This document shows positions 1 through 12,301 of a stretch of 64,000 bases of DNA, piece after piece. Source of the DNA: Manihot esculenta (Eukaryota > Streptophyta > Magnoliopsida > Malpighiales > Euphorbiaceae); NCBI RefSeq assembly GCF_001659605.2, contig NC_035169.2:6784610-6848609 (forward strand), given 5' to 3'. The notes under the pieces are model-generated. The model did not search any database. It had not been told where the DNA came from and saw only the letters and a list, made by a program, of their open reading frames with translations. The position numbers and the translations under genes are program-made. Each line of letters opens with the position of its first letter. The first letter of the stretch is position 1.

Positions 1-354
1 TTCCTATTATTATAGGAATTACTTTCTCTTATAGGATTACAGAAGGAAAGAGAGAGAGAAAGATAGAGATGGAACTGTTCCTATTCAAGCTTTCCTTTTG
101 TATCCTCGTGCCTAAGGTTCTTATGAGAAACTGCACGGGCTCTAACTTGATGCATGTAAGATTTAGTGAATAGTTCATTGAGTCGGGTTTTAGCATGATT
201 TGATTTAAGTTAGAGTTTTACATGTTTTTTGTGGTTAATTGACGGTTGATGTTGTAATTGATGGTTTATTTTGGACATGTTAATGCCTCTAGATTGGATT
301 TAGTTCATTATATATCCGCCATGGAGTAACTTACATTACAACCCTTATTTCCAG
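1..354 (+). other. FAD2: 3' part of the FAD2 leader (5' UTR) intron
   Basis: The sequence before the FAD2 start codon ends in a pyrimidine-rich tract and a CAG acceptor at 352-354, followed by only 11 nt of leader before the ATG at 366. Plant FAD2 genes characteristically have an intronless coding region and one long intron in the 5' UTR that ends a few bases before the start. The donor and first leader exon are not visible, so they are probably left of the window. This intron commonly carries enhancer activity in other species; nothing here tests that. Confidence 0.65.
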
Positions 355-365
355 GTTGTGGAGCC

Positions 366-1511
366 ATGGGAGCCGGTGGCAGAATGTCTGTTCCTCCTTC
401 ACCCAAGAAGTTGGAATCTGAAATCTTGAAAAGGGTTCCTTACTCAAAACCACCATTCACGCTTGGTCAGATCAAGAAAGCTATCCCACCTCATTGTTTT
501 GAGCGTTCTGTCCTCCGTTCATTTTCTTATGTTATTGTAGACCTAACCGTTGCCTTTATTTTATATTACATCGCCACCAACTACTTCCAACTCCTCCCTC
601 ATCCTCTCTCCTATGTGGCCTGGCCAATTTACTGGTGCATCCAGGGATGTGTCCTCACTGGTGTTTGGGTTATAGCACACGAGTGTGGGCACCATGCCTT
701 CAGTGACTATCAATGGCTTGATGATACAGTTGGCCTTATTCTCCACTCCTGCCTGCTGGTTCCTTACTTTTCATGGAAACATAGCCACCGCCGTCATCAC
801 TCCAACACAGCCTCCCTTGAGGAAGATGAAGTATTTGTCCCCAAGAAAAAATCTAACACCCGTTGGTTCGCCAGATACCTTAACAACCCACTAGGCCGTC
901 TCCTTACACTTATTATTACTCTTACCCTTGGCTGGCCTCTGTACCTATTATTCAATGTCTCAGGCAGGCATTATGATCGCTTTGCCTGCCACTATGACCC
1001 ATATGGACCTATCTACACTGACCGTGAGAGGGCTGAGATATTCATATCTGATGCTGGTGTTATTGCAGTCGCCTATGGTCTCTTCCGTATTGCTGCAGCG
1101 AAGGGGCTTGCTTGGGTAGTCTGTGTTTATGGAGTTCCTTTGTTGGTGGTGAATGCATTTCTTGTTACGATCACATATCTCCAGCATACTCATCCTGCAT
1201 TGCCACATTATGATTCTTCCGAATGGGATTGGCTAAGAGGAGCTCTAGCAACCGTCGATAGAGATTATGGTATCTTGAACAAGGTGTTTCATAATATAAC
1301 AGATACTCATGTAGCGCACCATCTCTTCTCAAAAATGCCACATTATTATGCAATGGAGGCAACAAAGGCCATTAAACCAATTTTGGGCGAATACTACCAA
1401 TTTGATGGGACTCCTTTCTATAAGGCAATGTGGAGGGAGGCGAAGGAGTGCGTTTATGTTGAGCCAGATGATCGGAGCAAAGGCGTTTACTGGTACAAAA
1501 ACAAGTTTTGA
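366..1511 (+). CDS. FAD2: Delta-12 oleate desaturase (omega-6 fatty acid desaturase, ER type)
   Basis: This membrane di-iron enzyme inserts the delta-12 double bond into oleate on phosphatidylcholine in the ER, giving linoleate. The 381-residue uninterrupted ORF matches the usual FAD2 length. The three histidine boxes that bind the iron pair are complete: HECGHH at 105-110, HRRHH at 141-145 and HVAHH at 315-319. Hydrophobic segments near 55-77, 83-104, 176-197 and 225-270 fit the usual four-span topology. The protein ends YKNKF, which fits the aromatic C-terminal ER-retrieval motif (often YNNKL), and there is no plastid transit peptide, which argues against FAD6. The first ATG, in MGAGGRMS, is the canonical FAD2 start, 11 nt after the leader-intron acceptor. 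No damage is seen. It could be any one of several FAD2 paralogues, and the divergent functions (hydroxylase, acetylenase) are not excluded by motif alone. Confidence 0.96.
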   Translation: MGAGGRMSVPPSPKKLESEILKRVPYSKPPFTLGQIKKAIPPHCFERSVLRSFSYVIVDLTVAFILYYIATNYFQLLPHPLSYVAWPIYWCIQGCVLTGVWVIAHECGHHAFSDYQWLDDTVGLILHSCLLVPYFSWKHSHRRHHSNTASLEEDEVFVPKKKSNTRWFARYLNNPLGRLLTLIITLTLGWPLYLLFNVSGRHYDRFACHYDPYGPIYTDRERAEIFISDAGVIAVAYGLFRIAAAKGLAWVVCVYGVPLLVVNAFLVTITYLQHTHPALPHYDSSEWDWLRGALATVDRDYGILNKVFHNITDTHVAHHLFSKMPHYYAMEATKAIKPILGEYYQFDGTPFYKAMWREAKECVYVEPDDRSKGVYWYKNKF

Positions 1512-1599
1512 TTATGAGGAAGTTAGCAAAATGGTGGTCTTGAAAGTTATGGCTTTCTGTTAGGAGTTTGTGTTCCCTTTATTGGTAATTTAGGCTGTT

Positions 1600-4325
1600 A
1601 AGTTTTCTTGGATTGAACTTTGAACGTAGTTGTGCCTTTGCTTTGGAATAATTTTGTCTTAAATTATGGTAGAAAAATTAAAAATTGCCGTTCTGTTCTG
1701 TTCTGTTATCATGAATGGAAGACTTGTTCCTTGAGCAGAATGACAAACATGCCTCAACCAAGTCTTATCATGCATTGCTCTTGACTTGCATGATGGATTA
1801 TTATTATTATTATTTTCTAATAAGCGAAGCCAAATGTTAAGGATGGTTCAAAAAACCAAAAGAAAAAGGTAAAGGAAACTTCAACATCCACTGTTTGTCT
1901 CTCCATTTTCTCCCCATATGACAAGAATCAGAAGCAGGATATTCCCTTGCCTCACCTTTCACCTAAAGCTACCTCCCAAAACGTGAGGCCATGCGTACAA
2001 AGACACATAACTACAGCTTTAAAGATGTAAAACAAAAAAATCTCCGACTACAATTAAATCACTATTTTGCTTATATGAAGCACACATATAATCAAGCAAA
2101 TCTATAGTATTAAATTTGCTAAAGCATCAAGCTTTTGATGATTACTTATCCTAACTACTAAATCCCACCTTTAAAAAAAATGTATTGAAAACATCACAAG
2201 TTTTACCTGAACCCAAGCTATTATACCTATTCAACATGTATATGCTGTATCATCTAAACTAGCCTCTAATATTACGATATATTCAAATTTTATTAGTTAG
2301 ATATATACATCTAAATGCGTGTAAAATTTCTTTAAGAAAACAGTTAAAAAGTCTTAACTTATTAATAACTTTGAACATTATTAAGAATATACCAAGTATT
2401 AGCATTTGAAAAGATGAAATGATTAGAAAATATATAAGTGGAAATAAACCCACAAACCCATTCTCTTAATATTTTGAATTGGATATGATCTTGCCTTCTT
2501 TAATTCTAAGTATATTGTGAGTTTTTTCATATTTTTAACAAGTCTGGAAATGAATGGGAGGCTAATTGCCGTGCAGTAATAGAGGTTAAGAGTAAGAGAA
2601 AGAGACATAAAGAAGAGATTAGGGTGCTTTAGAAATATAATGATTTGTAAACTAAAATTTCATTTCTTTCACGAAAATATTTATTTTTTTGAATGTTTAA
2701 ACAATTTAATAATTAAAAAATATTAAAAAATTAAGTTATTTTAAAAAATAATATTTTCCATATTTTTTTATATAAATTTAATAATATATTTTATTTTTTA
2801 AATTAAATTAAATAATAAAAAATAAATTATTTTATTTAAAAATATCTTTTAAAAAATATTTTCTTAGATAATTTATACTGCTTAAAGCATTGTTGTTGCA
2901 TATATAATTTACAAAATCGCAAATCCCCTTTACATCTTTAAAGCTGTAATAAATGATTTATACTGCTTAAGACGTTGCTGCATACATAAAATAATAAATA
3001 GGCCGAATTTATGTTAATAAAAAAGAAAAAAATATAACAATAATAAGTGGAAGATAATTTATTAGTGTTGAAACCGTCTCTAGAATTTTAATGTCGCATT
3101 TAAAATTTAATAATTTTAATTTGCTTCTATTTTGTTTATTTTTTTTAATATATTAAAAATGTCACTGCTAATAAGAAAATACTCTTGTAAATTAATCTAT
3201 GTATATATCTAAATCTTATCCGCTGATTGAAGTATAACAGCTAACTATTTTAATATAAAACATTAATACGATGCAAATTATTATCTATGTCATTCAAAAT
3301 TTGTTTCAGAGTTTATTTTAATTATTAATCATTTAATTTTCATATTTCATAGTATTTAGAGATTAAATAACAAAGTATACAACTTTGTGTCCATTAAGAA
3401 ACAAACATTTAGACAGTGTAATAATTCTTTAATTATATTCCACACCAATTATACAATACCCCTTTGCGTCCATTAAAGAATAAATATTTAGTCAGTGTAA
3501 TAAATTATAAACTTATAATTTTTGTTACTGAAAATTACATCCCAACACTTTGAAATAAAAATATAATTAACTTGAAATCTTATAAACTAATAAAATATAT
3601 ATAAAAAAAATTATGTTATTAATACTTAAAAGATATTTTCTATAATTATTTTGATTTTAATCCATTTTGTTTATATTTCACTATTAAATTAAATTCTAAT
3701 GATTCATCTTACAATGATTATTTGACACAGTGAGATTTATCCTATAAAAAACAAATTATTATAAGAACTCCTTAATCTATTTTTAATGATGACTATAACT
3801 ATAATTACAAATAGAAGTCCAAAAAGGTTATCTTGCTTGTGTAGGACATCAGTTGTGGCATAAAGTATTCTTCTCTCTGTTTTCTTTTTTCTTTTTTATC
3901 GATAAATAATGCAGTTAGATCGATGTTGTCAACTATTGACACTTTAATACTCAAATTAATAATAATAATAAAAAAATAATATTTAATGAGTAAAAAGAGT
4001 TCTATAAAATATCATATATATGTCTAAAGATGATTATTTTCTTAAAATTTAAAATTAGGTACGAATATAAAGATATATTCTTAACTACTAACGAGTTAAT
4101 TTATAGATTCACTTACTTATTGATTTTATTTTTGTTATTATAAATTATTTATTATCTATTATCTATGTTTACTTGTTAAAAAATTAGAGTAATTAATACC
4201 TGAATTTGTTAATGTTCATATAGTTTGGTAATTTTTATAGGTGAAACTTAAGGCTTGTTCAAATCCAATATAGAAGTTTTAACACAAATAAAAATATTTA
4301 AAATCGAAAAAAATATTATATAATA
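1600..4325. other. AT-rich intergenic DNA downstream of FAD2
   Basis: The first 100-150 bases should be FAD2 3' UTR. Beyond that I see no coding region. The stretch at 2640-2880 belongs to a dispersed AT-rich family also visible near 5150-5350, 9190-9300 and 13840-14000, often with an end resembling CTTTCA(C/T)(G/A)AAAATATTTTT. The rest is low-complexity A/T sequence. Confidence 0.6.
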
Positions 4326-4330
4326 TCCGA

Positions 4331-4763
4331 TGATGACCGTTGGGTCTCACCACCCCGGTATAAGATCCAGGCCATGATAGTGACCTGATCCAAAGGTCCT
4401 AGTGCCCTTTTAACGAGCCGGCTTGAACAGCCCAGCCTTGAGATCGGGCCTTCTGCGGACCTCAGTCCTTTCACACCAAGTCCGGCCCGAGACGTGACAG
4501 GAGAAAAGATAGCAGACTTAATCACCTCGCAGCCCCATTTACACGCACGTCGGAAGAATTAAATGCCGCCTGGCGTGAAAAGAATATCTGACGGTTTCGT
4601 ACGTACAGACCTGTATAACAGAGGTAAGTGATATTGTAGCGGAAAGACCGTTAGGCATCACTAGCAGACAAAAAGAAAAGAATAAAGGGGAGAGAGTATA
4701 TTTCCCTCACCTAAGCCAACCCAACCATTATAAATCTCATTTTCTCTGGATTTCAGATTATCA
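4331..4763 (+). mobile_element. Solo LTR (433 bp), family shared with 36782-37200
   Basis: A GC-richer island in AT-rich DNA begins TGATGACCGTTGGGT and ends GATTTCAGATTATCA, so it has TG...CA ends. It is flanked by tccga (4326-4330) and cccga (4764-4768), a 5-bp target duplication with one mismatch. A TATA-like CCATTATAAA lies about 40 bp before the end, as in LTR promoters. The reverse-strand island at 36782-37200 shares both ends and this TATA motif. No internal retroelement sequence adjoins it, which is the usual product of LTR-LTR recombination. The superfamily cannot be assigned. Confidence 0.7.
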
Positions 4764-4768
4764 CCCGA

Positions 4769-6143
4769 TAAATTTATATATTAAATTGATTAAATGTATG
4801 AATTAATTTATGTATTTGAGTGCGTATAAATTTTTTAATTATTAATAAATATCTCATTGTCAAGCACGAGGATTGACTAAATGTGGAGTAAACAAGAATA
4901 GTTGCTCTTAAGATGAGTTTGACGATAGCAATTTAAGTGTTTACATTTATGGATAATGACCTTTTTAGGTCCGTTACAATGTAGTTAAATAATAATAATA
5001 ATAATAATAGAGTGGTTAAAAGACCCTTGACTTGTATGGTCTGGGTCTTCCTTCTTCATACATTTCAACTTACGTCATATTCGGAACCTAGACAGAATCA
5101 ATGCATATTGGGAGCAATGAACACACAAATTTTAATGAAAACATGTTTTTTTTTTTAAAGGTTATTTAAAAATTTTAGTTAATAAAAAATAAATTATTTT
5201 TTAAAAAATAATTTTCGCTTTTAAAAAAAAGTCATGCTATATTTTTAAGACTTTTATTAAAATTTATATATATAAATTTATTAATAAATTTTATTTTTTA
5301 AATTAAAATTAAAAATAAATTATTTTAATAAAAAAAATAAATTAAAAAATAGGTGTAATTTTTATTGTGAAATGTTATTTATAATAGAAAAAATAGACGT
5401 TCGGAACTATTATAAAAATGTTGAGATAATATAATAAAATCATAACGGTCATATTTAATATTAAATGTGAATATCAAACATGGAACAACACAAAAATCTC
5501 ATAAATAAAATTTTTAACGACTATAAAATCTTTTGAATTATCAACAATCCCCACATATTTTAAAAAGATTTTCATTGCTGAGTTTAAAAATTCAGTGCAT
5601 ATATTTCGAATTTGATGTATTTTGAATTTGATGTCTTTTGAATTATGAATCAGATTTAGATTAATAAGACTTAACATACAGATTAATCAGTGAAACTTTC
5701 ATTTTTATGAATCAAAAATTATTTTTTATATGCTAATATCCTATCAATCTCATACCACTCAATAGATTTTTCAACATTATTTTGTGCTAATAGGCCATGC
5801 GTACACTTGATAGTTTATAAGTGCTTTAAAAATTATACCACAATCTCATAGAAGCAGCTCCTTTCTACATTTATATAGGTGATATCATCAAATGTATACT
5901 ACAATTTATACACCACCCATAATAGATATTAATATCATTAAGTGTATACTATAATTTATACACCACCTATAAAATATATGAATATCATTAAAAATTTTAA
6001 TCTCATCCTCCCATTAATGCAGTGTAGCACTTCTCACACTATAAGAAGGTACAATATTAAATAGTGTTAGCAGAACTAATAAATAACTTTTATTACCCAT
6101 ATAAACTTTTTTATGGGACCTCCAATTGTAAAGGTTGGATTCC
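4769..6143. other. AT-rich intergenic DNA with a short tandem duplication
   Basis: No gene is seen. An (AAT)n tract lies near 4988-5008. Around 5881-5990 a segment of about 58 bp, containing a tatact-caatttatacaccacc core, is repeated twice in tandem with a few differences. The 5150-5350 stretch belongs to the same AT-rich dispersed family as 2640-2880. Confidence 0.5.
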
Positions 6144-6709
6144 TATCACTGTTAATTTCAGATTGGCTAAGTTTCATTCTGTTCTCCTCAATATTTCATT
6201 TATTAACTTCTGTTTTGAAATATTTAGTCAAAGAATTGGCCAAATTCACTTCTAACTCCGCGTAATTAATAGATATAATTTCATTTTCAACAGCTGCTTA
6301 ACCACATCATGTCTTAGACAAATATATCTACTTTTACTATTAAAAGATTTATTATTTGCAATAGTTATTGTCGTTTGGCAATCACAATATCACTATTAAT
6401 TTTATATTGGCTAAGCTTCATCCCCATCTCCTCAATATTTCATTTATTAACTTCTTTTTTAAAAGATTTAGTTAGAGAATTGGCCAAATCCACTTCTGGC
6501 TCCACGTAATCAACGGATATAATTTCATTTCTCAACAACTGTTCAACCATATCATATCTTAGATAAATATGTCTATTTCTACTATTAAAAGTCTTATTCT
6601 TTGCAATAACTATTGCCGTTTGGAAATCACAATATACGAATAATATTGATTTTATTCTCAATATAATATTTGCTAAGAAACTTCTTAGCCACTCAAGTCT
6701 CATTGTCAT
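6144..6709 (-). pseudogene. Ty1/copia pol remnant: RNase H region, partly duplicated in tandem
   Basis: Read on the minus strand, 6709-6440 gives an open stretch of 89 residues resembling the end of a copia-type polyprotein. It has an EWLRSFLANI block, a D-x-QTA-x-x-IAKN block, NRHIYLRYDMVEQLL, and a DLANSLTKS block that corresponds to the LADPLTK motif at the RNase H C-terminus. The segment 6388-6634 is repeated at 6144-6387 as a direct copy with a period of 244 bp, and that copy is more decayed, with stop codons. No LTR, integrase or reverse transcriptase core is seen nearby, so this is a small stranded fragment. Confidence 0.8.
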
Positions 6710-6736
6710 CTAAGCCACTCAAGTCTCATTGTCATC
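6685..6736. repeat. 26-bp tandem duplication
   Basis: Two direct copies (6685-6710 and 6711-6736) of a 26-bp unit containing AGCCACTCAAGTCTCATTG lie at the upstream end of the copia remnant and differ at one base. This looks like slippage within the decaying element. Confidence 0.85.
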
Positions 6737-6739
6737 TAA

Positions 6740-9330
6740 TTCCAGAATAATAAACTCCGACTCCATGATATTTTTTATAATAATAATTGATTCAAGTAAT
6801 TACACAACTATCTAAATTAAATACATAATTTCAATTAGCATCATTGTATTATTCTAATACAGTGGAACATCCATCATATAAAATATCATAATTCATGGTA
6901 CCTCTCAAATAATTCTTAAGTTTGACTAAAATAGTCCAATGATCATGATTAGATATGTGTAAATATGTTCAATCTATATAGCATAAACTATATTAAGTCT
7001 ACAAATTTTATTAAATGCAATAATTTTCTAATAATATATGTATATCTAAATTGAACAATAATATAATTTCTATTCTTTTTTAAGAATTAGTATTGTGGGG
7101 TATTGAGATATCTAAATTTTTTAAGAAAAAGTTCAACATTAATGCTCTTGCGATATAATTATATTATCATTCTAATTTTAATACCCGAAATCACATTTAC
7201 TCACTTTATATATTTTATATCAATTTTATATATGTCATATCATAATTTATATCAAATATAAATATATGAGCACATATAACAAGTAACCATTCATTCATCA
7301 TTTATTAATTTCAATAGAAAAAGTAATGAACTTAATCAAAATTTGGTCAAATTTCTCACGCTACTACTTAAATACTTGTTTCAAAGCATATAAAAATTCA
7401 ACAATTTTGTAAATTTTATTTTATTCTTCTTTCAAGTTGTACCACAAATTTGTTTTTACAAATCTCTCAAAAATAAAAATTCAATAGATAAATAAAGTTT
7501 TATATAATGAAACTAAAATAATTAAATTTAATTTTTTTCTTAATATTATTAAAAATAAAAATAAAAATAAAAATAAATAAATGTAAATTTACCCTTCAAA
7601 ATAATAGCATAAAAAAAGACGGTCATAGGGATTAATAAATCATAAAAAAATAAAATTATAAAATTTATTTATTTAGTTCATTAAATAGATATGTCAATTA
7701 ACCAAGAAAATAATTTAGTTAATCTCGTCTAATTGTCTGGTTGGTTCAATCTGATAGTAATTTGTTTAAAAATTATAATTATTTTTTAAATATCATTAAT
7801 ATAATTATCCCGAGATTATCTCTATCGTGACCGTCTTTTATGACAGGGGATTTTTTAAAGTCTATAGGCCATGTTATAAAGGTAGTTTGTTATAATTCCA
7901 TAGTAAATTTATTAACTTTTTGGTATAGTGATAAATGACAGAATAAATCAATTATAGGGACATTTTTTTTTTCAAAATAAAAATAAGAAAAACAAATTAT
8001 TATTTCTATTAAATTTAAGGTCAAAATTAGTAAGTCATTATTTAGTCATTTGACAAAATTAATAATTTAATCTTTATAATTTTAAAATTAAATATTTATT
8101 TACAAGAAAAATTTAATAATTAATTAATCTCCGATCTATTAATCTTTTTATTTCTTTATAAATTTTGAACATTGTTTCGTTAGCAAAGCAAATAAACATT
8201 TACTATAATATCAACAACTAAGTTTTAATGGTAAATTATTAGAGAGCCAACTATAAAAAAAAGAAAAAAAACAAAACTACATAATTTTGTTTGGCTGAAA
8301 TCAATTCATAATAATAATAATAATAATTTTAAGGTAAAAATAATTTTTCCCCATAATTGTTTTCATAACTTTTTACTTAAATTAAATTTTTATTCAATAC
8401 AATCAATAGTTTATATTTTTATGAGGTAAGAGATTGGTGGGATTATTAAATTTGAATTATATTTAATTTACTACATAAAAATTAATTCAGAGGTAGAGTG
8501 TCTATGACCCTTTTAAGGGGTATATTCCAAATCGATATTTGATTCTCCCTCATGTTTAAAATTTTATTGGAGTCTAAAATATTTAAAAGACTTTAATGTA
8601 TGTTAAATTTAGAACAAGTTTAATTCATTTTCGATGTTGGATTCATAAATATTTCACACTTTAATATAGTTCTAAACATGAGAGAGGGTATTTAATTTCA
8701 TATTTATTTGAAATAGAGATAATATGCTCTTTAAAAAGGTTTTAAATACTTCTATTTTTCAGCACTCACAAGATTTAGTCTAGTGATGAGTGCATCTGAG
8801 TAAATTTGAGAGATCTCATTTTTTACTCTTACAATTTCCATTTCAAAAAAAAAAATTATTATTCATTAAGTTAGTTTTTAAAATGAGTTAATTCTAACTC
8901 AATTTTAATAGCAACCATAATAATTTTTTTAGTGTTTTATACCATTTAAACCAATGGTTTTATTAATACTATTGCCAAATTATGTTTGAAGCATATTTTA
9001 CTTTCCGATTAAATGGTTATAAATTGTCTGAATTTTAATTATTATCATAATTTATTTTATTGTGTTTCGCATTCTCATAATTTTTTTTTTCAAATAAGAA
9101 GGTTAAATTTTTGTTTAAAAGTTTTCTTGAAATCATTTGAAAAAATTCTTAGAACGAGCGTTATTTATTACTTTAAGGCTCTATTTCTTTCATAAAAATA
9201 TTTTTTATATTTTTAATATTTAAAATACTTAAAAAATTTAATTAAAATAAATATTTTTCACACTTTAAAAATTTTATTAATAAATTTTATTTTTTATCAA
9301 ATCATTATAAATTACTCTATATCGACGAAA
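6740..9330. other. AT-rich intergenic DNA
   Basis: No gene is seen. A weak inverted arrangement lies at about 8490-8760 (CCCTCATGTTTA near 8550, with its approximate complement TAAACATGAGAGAGGG near 8673-8688), suggesting an old foldback element. AT-rich family sequence lies near 9190-9300. Confidence 0.45.
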
Positions 9331-9403
9331 AAAGAAGGAAAAGAAAAGGAGGACCAAGTCAACGCGTTTACAGATGCCATTCTGTTTGGAAACGCATTGC
9401 ACC

Positions 9404-9543
9404 TGCCACGTGGCATCACTTTAGGGTGAACAATACTGTGCGAGGTGTGGGGCCGGCATTTCCTGGCGTAGCCGGCAACCACGAGACTCGTGTGCTCGGT
9501 GTTGCCACGTCACTTCTTCTCCAATCTGTCAGCCCTTCACGTG
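9404..9543. promoter_or_regulatory. Cluster of ACGT-core (G-box/ABRE-like) sites in a GC-richer island
   Basis: Within 140 bp there are three ACGT-core sites of the kind bound by plant bZIP and bHLH factors: the perfect 12-bp palindrome TGCCACGTGGCA at 9404-9415, GCCACGTCAC at 9504-9513, and CACGTG at 9538-9543. The surrounding 9340-9600 is clearly less AT-rich than its flanks and ends in a long T tract (about 9608-9627). The nearest gene start is the VQ gene 2.3 kb downstream. Whether this is a distal element of that gene, a promoter of an unseen transcript, or a transposon remnant is open. Confidence 0.4.
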
Positions 9544-9629
9544 CACTTCTTACTGCTTATCATTCTCTCTTCCAACTGCAACGGCCTACGGGTAATGCTA
9601 AGTTCTCTTTTTTTTTTTTTTTTTTTTAA

Positions 9630-11720
9630 TAAAAAATCCATAAAACTTTTGAATTATTTCCTAACTTCTAAGAATAATGCCTCTTTCCTTATAAATTAAT
9701 ATTTTAATTCCACTAAAATACTTCAAAATTATTTATAAAAATACTTTTTTTACCTTATTATACGGCTACAAAATATGGTAATATTTATAAAAGTGACAGG
9801 CTAGTTATAATCCATTCAAATTGTAAAATATTTTTTAAATAAAATTTAATAAACTGTTTATTTTATATTTAATTTAAATTATGAAATTATAATTTGCATA
9901 GAAGTTGGAGTTAATAAGTAATTAATTATTGATACGTGTATTGAATATGAATAGTCCGTTAGCGAGGAAAGCCACATGAATTCGTACGGTAGCAAGAAGA
10001 TGAAAGCAAAAGACAAATGAATAGATTAAAGATTATTTAATTTTATTAATTATTTCTATAATGATGTGAGATTCTCTATCCTAAAATTAGTATTAAAATT
10101 AATTATTAAAAATAAATTAAAATTAAAGGGTTTAATTAATTAATTAATAATTTCATGCCACTATAAAAGTACAGCTGGATTGCCTTATACGACTTACAAA
10201 TGGCTGCAATAATACAAATTACCATTTTTTTATAAGAGTTCCTGTATAATATGTAAATAAAATTTATATTTGAAATTAAATCTGAATAGTTGAAATGGAG
10301 GGACTAAAATAAAAAAAAATGAAAAAATGAGAGGGCATTGGAGAAATAATATAAAATAGAAGGAGTGGGGTGGAAAATATTGGAAAATGAAGATTAATAT
10401 CCATTTTGGTTCTGAAACGCGGATACGGTACGGCTGTCGTTTATGCAACCCCATGACAATTGACATTGCTTCATGCTTTCTTTTTATTTTTTATTTTTTA
10501 TTTATTTTATATTTCCAACTATGCATTACATATATTCTTTGTCATAAAGAGAGTAGTGGTATCACACACACAAATTTATAATATCTCAATTGTAATTAAA
10601 TGATTTTCAAGTCCAAACCCTAACTTCAGGATCTCCCATTATGCATTTGTTTACTTTTTTGCCCTCGTGAATAATTGCAAATAGCTACTTAATATTCGCA
10701 AAAACAAATGAATTCACTGAAAATTGATAATTTATTATTTATTAATAAATTTTAATCTATTGATAATATTATAAATAAAATAAAAAATATTATTATAATA
10801 TTTTATTAATAAACGGTCAGCAATTCATTAATTGATATGTTAAATAATTGATATTTTAATCTACCAGTCACTTTTTATATAATTTAGTCAATAATTTTTT
10901 TTTTATAAAAAATTATCAAAAACATTAAGAATTAAATAATATATCTAATGAAAATTACAATCACCAAATAATTAATTAAATAAAGTTAATATTATTAAAT
11001 TTGAGTTAAATTTGATTCACTCTAAAAATAAATTTAAAAAAAAATATTTATAATTCATATAAAATAATATATTATTATTTTTTAAATCGATGTAATATTT
11101 TTAATAAATATATATCCAATTATTTTGGAAACTGTGTGAAATAAATTAAAATTAATCCCAACTTGATCCTAATACATCATTCTCAAGGCAAATGACCAAA
11201 TTGATTTTTGTGTTTCCTCTTTCCCTTTCTAATAACAATGACAAATTAAGATTATATAAGCAAGTGGCCCTGAAATAAAAATAGAAAGAAAAGGTCTTTT
11301 CAGTCATTTCAAGAAAAACCCATTTCCTTATTTAATTTATATAATATTCAAAATAATATCTCCAAGTAAGAATTAGAGTCATTGTGTTCATGTTCATACC
11401 CATCATCTCTCTCTCTCTCTCCCAAAAATTGCATAAAAATATTTATAAAAATATTATAAAATATAATTAAATTAGTAAATCTTAACAAGGAAACTTGGGG
11501 GACCATTTTGGTTCTATTACTTTATTGACTCTTTAGCCATTTTGGCAGACAATGATTCATACATCTCTCTTCCTCTCAACAGACAGCTTGTTTTTCTCTT
11601 TAAAATTTCATCTTTGTCTGAAATCTAAAATTTCATAAAAATTTAATTATTTTTAACTTAAAAATATTTTTATTTTAAAAAAATAGAAATAAAATCAGAG
11701 ATTAGCAATTTTTTTTCCTC
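9630..11720. other. AT-rich spacer and distal promoter region of the VQ gene
   Basis: No coding region is supported. The part nearest the gene has TTGAC cores (W-box type), for example near 11524, and a (CT)n run near 11408-11420. The rest is A/T-rich low complexity. Confidence 0.45.
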
Positions 11721-11723
11721 TTT

Positions 11724-11735
11724 TATATATATATA
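11724..11735 (+). promoter_or_regulatory. TATA box of the VQ gene
   Basis: TATATATATATA is followed by a CT-rich leader containing several TCTCTC runs (11750-11810). The ATG lies about 100 bp downstream, so the leader would be roughly 75 nt, a normal plant arrangement. Confidence 0.55.
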
Positions 11736-11833
11736 GAGGATATCCTTCTCCTTTCTCTCTAAACAACTACACCAACTCTTTCTCTCTCCCTCTCTCTCTC
11801 ACACAGATACAGACATAAAGCAAATCTTCATCA

Positions 11834-12301
11834 ATGGAGAATATCATCATGAAGAAACAAGCTTCTTCTCTAGCTCCATCACCACTAGCCATGCATAAAG
11901 ATTCACAAACAATATCAAAAGTGAAGCCAAAGATTCGCATAATTCACATATTTGCTCCAGAAATCATCAAGACGGATGTTGCAAATTTTAGAGAATTGGT
12001 GCAAAGACTCACAGGGAAACCAGCTGACAAGGCCTGCAAGAAGAAACCAAGAATTCCCAAAAGAACACAAGCGCCGCCAACAGCAGCCGCCATGAAAATG
12101 GAGATCAGAAGTGGGTTTGCGAGAGACAAGGTTAAAGAAGAAGATCATGAAGAAGAAATGTGGAATGGTGCAAATTCAGGTGGTTTCTTAGCTGGGTTTG
12201 CAGATTTGGATGGTTTTATTCAAGAACTCGGTGAATTCCCAATGCTGCCTATGGAGGCTAATTATCAAATGCATAGCTTTGGAGAGAGTCAACTTGTCTA
12301 A
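11834..12301 (+). CDS. VQ-motif transcriptional co-regulator
   Basis: VQ proteins are small plant nuclear proteins that bind WRKY transcription factors, and sometimes MAP kinases or plastid sigma factors, through a short motif. They tune defence and development. This 155-residue intronless ORF has the signature FRELVQRLTG at residues 52-61, with F52, V56, Q57, L59, T60 and G61 all present. A lysine-rich block precedes it (KVKPKIRIIHIFAPEIIKTD, 29-48), and a basic stretch at 69-77 (KKKPRIPKR) could serve nuclear localisation. The C-terminal part (119-139) is hydrophobic and acidic without a known domain. Intronless structure, the HIFAPEIIKTD lead-in and small size are typical of the VQ17/VQ25-like group, though I cannot fix the orthologue. 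An in-frame ATG at codon 6 is an alternative start. Confidence 0.92.
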   Translation: MENIIMKKQASSLAPSPLAMHKDSQTISKVKPKIRIIHIFAPEIIKTDVANFRELVQRLTGKPADKACKKKPRIPKRTQAPPTAAAMKMEIRSGFARDKVKEEDHEEEMWNGANSGGFLAGFADLDGFIQELGEFPMLPMEANYQMHSFGESQLV

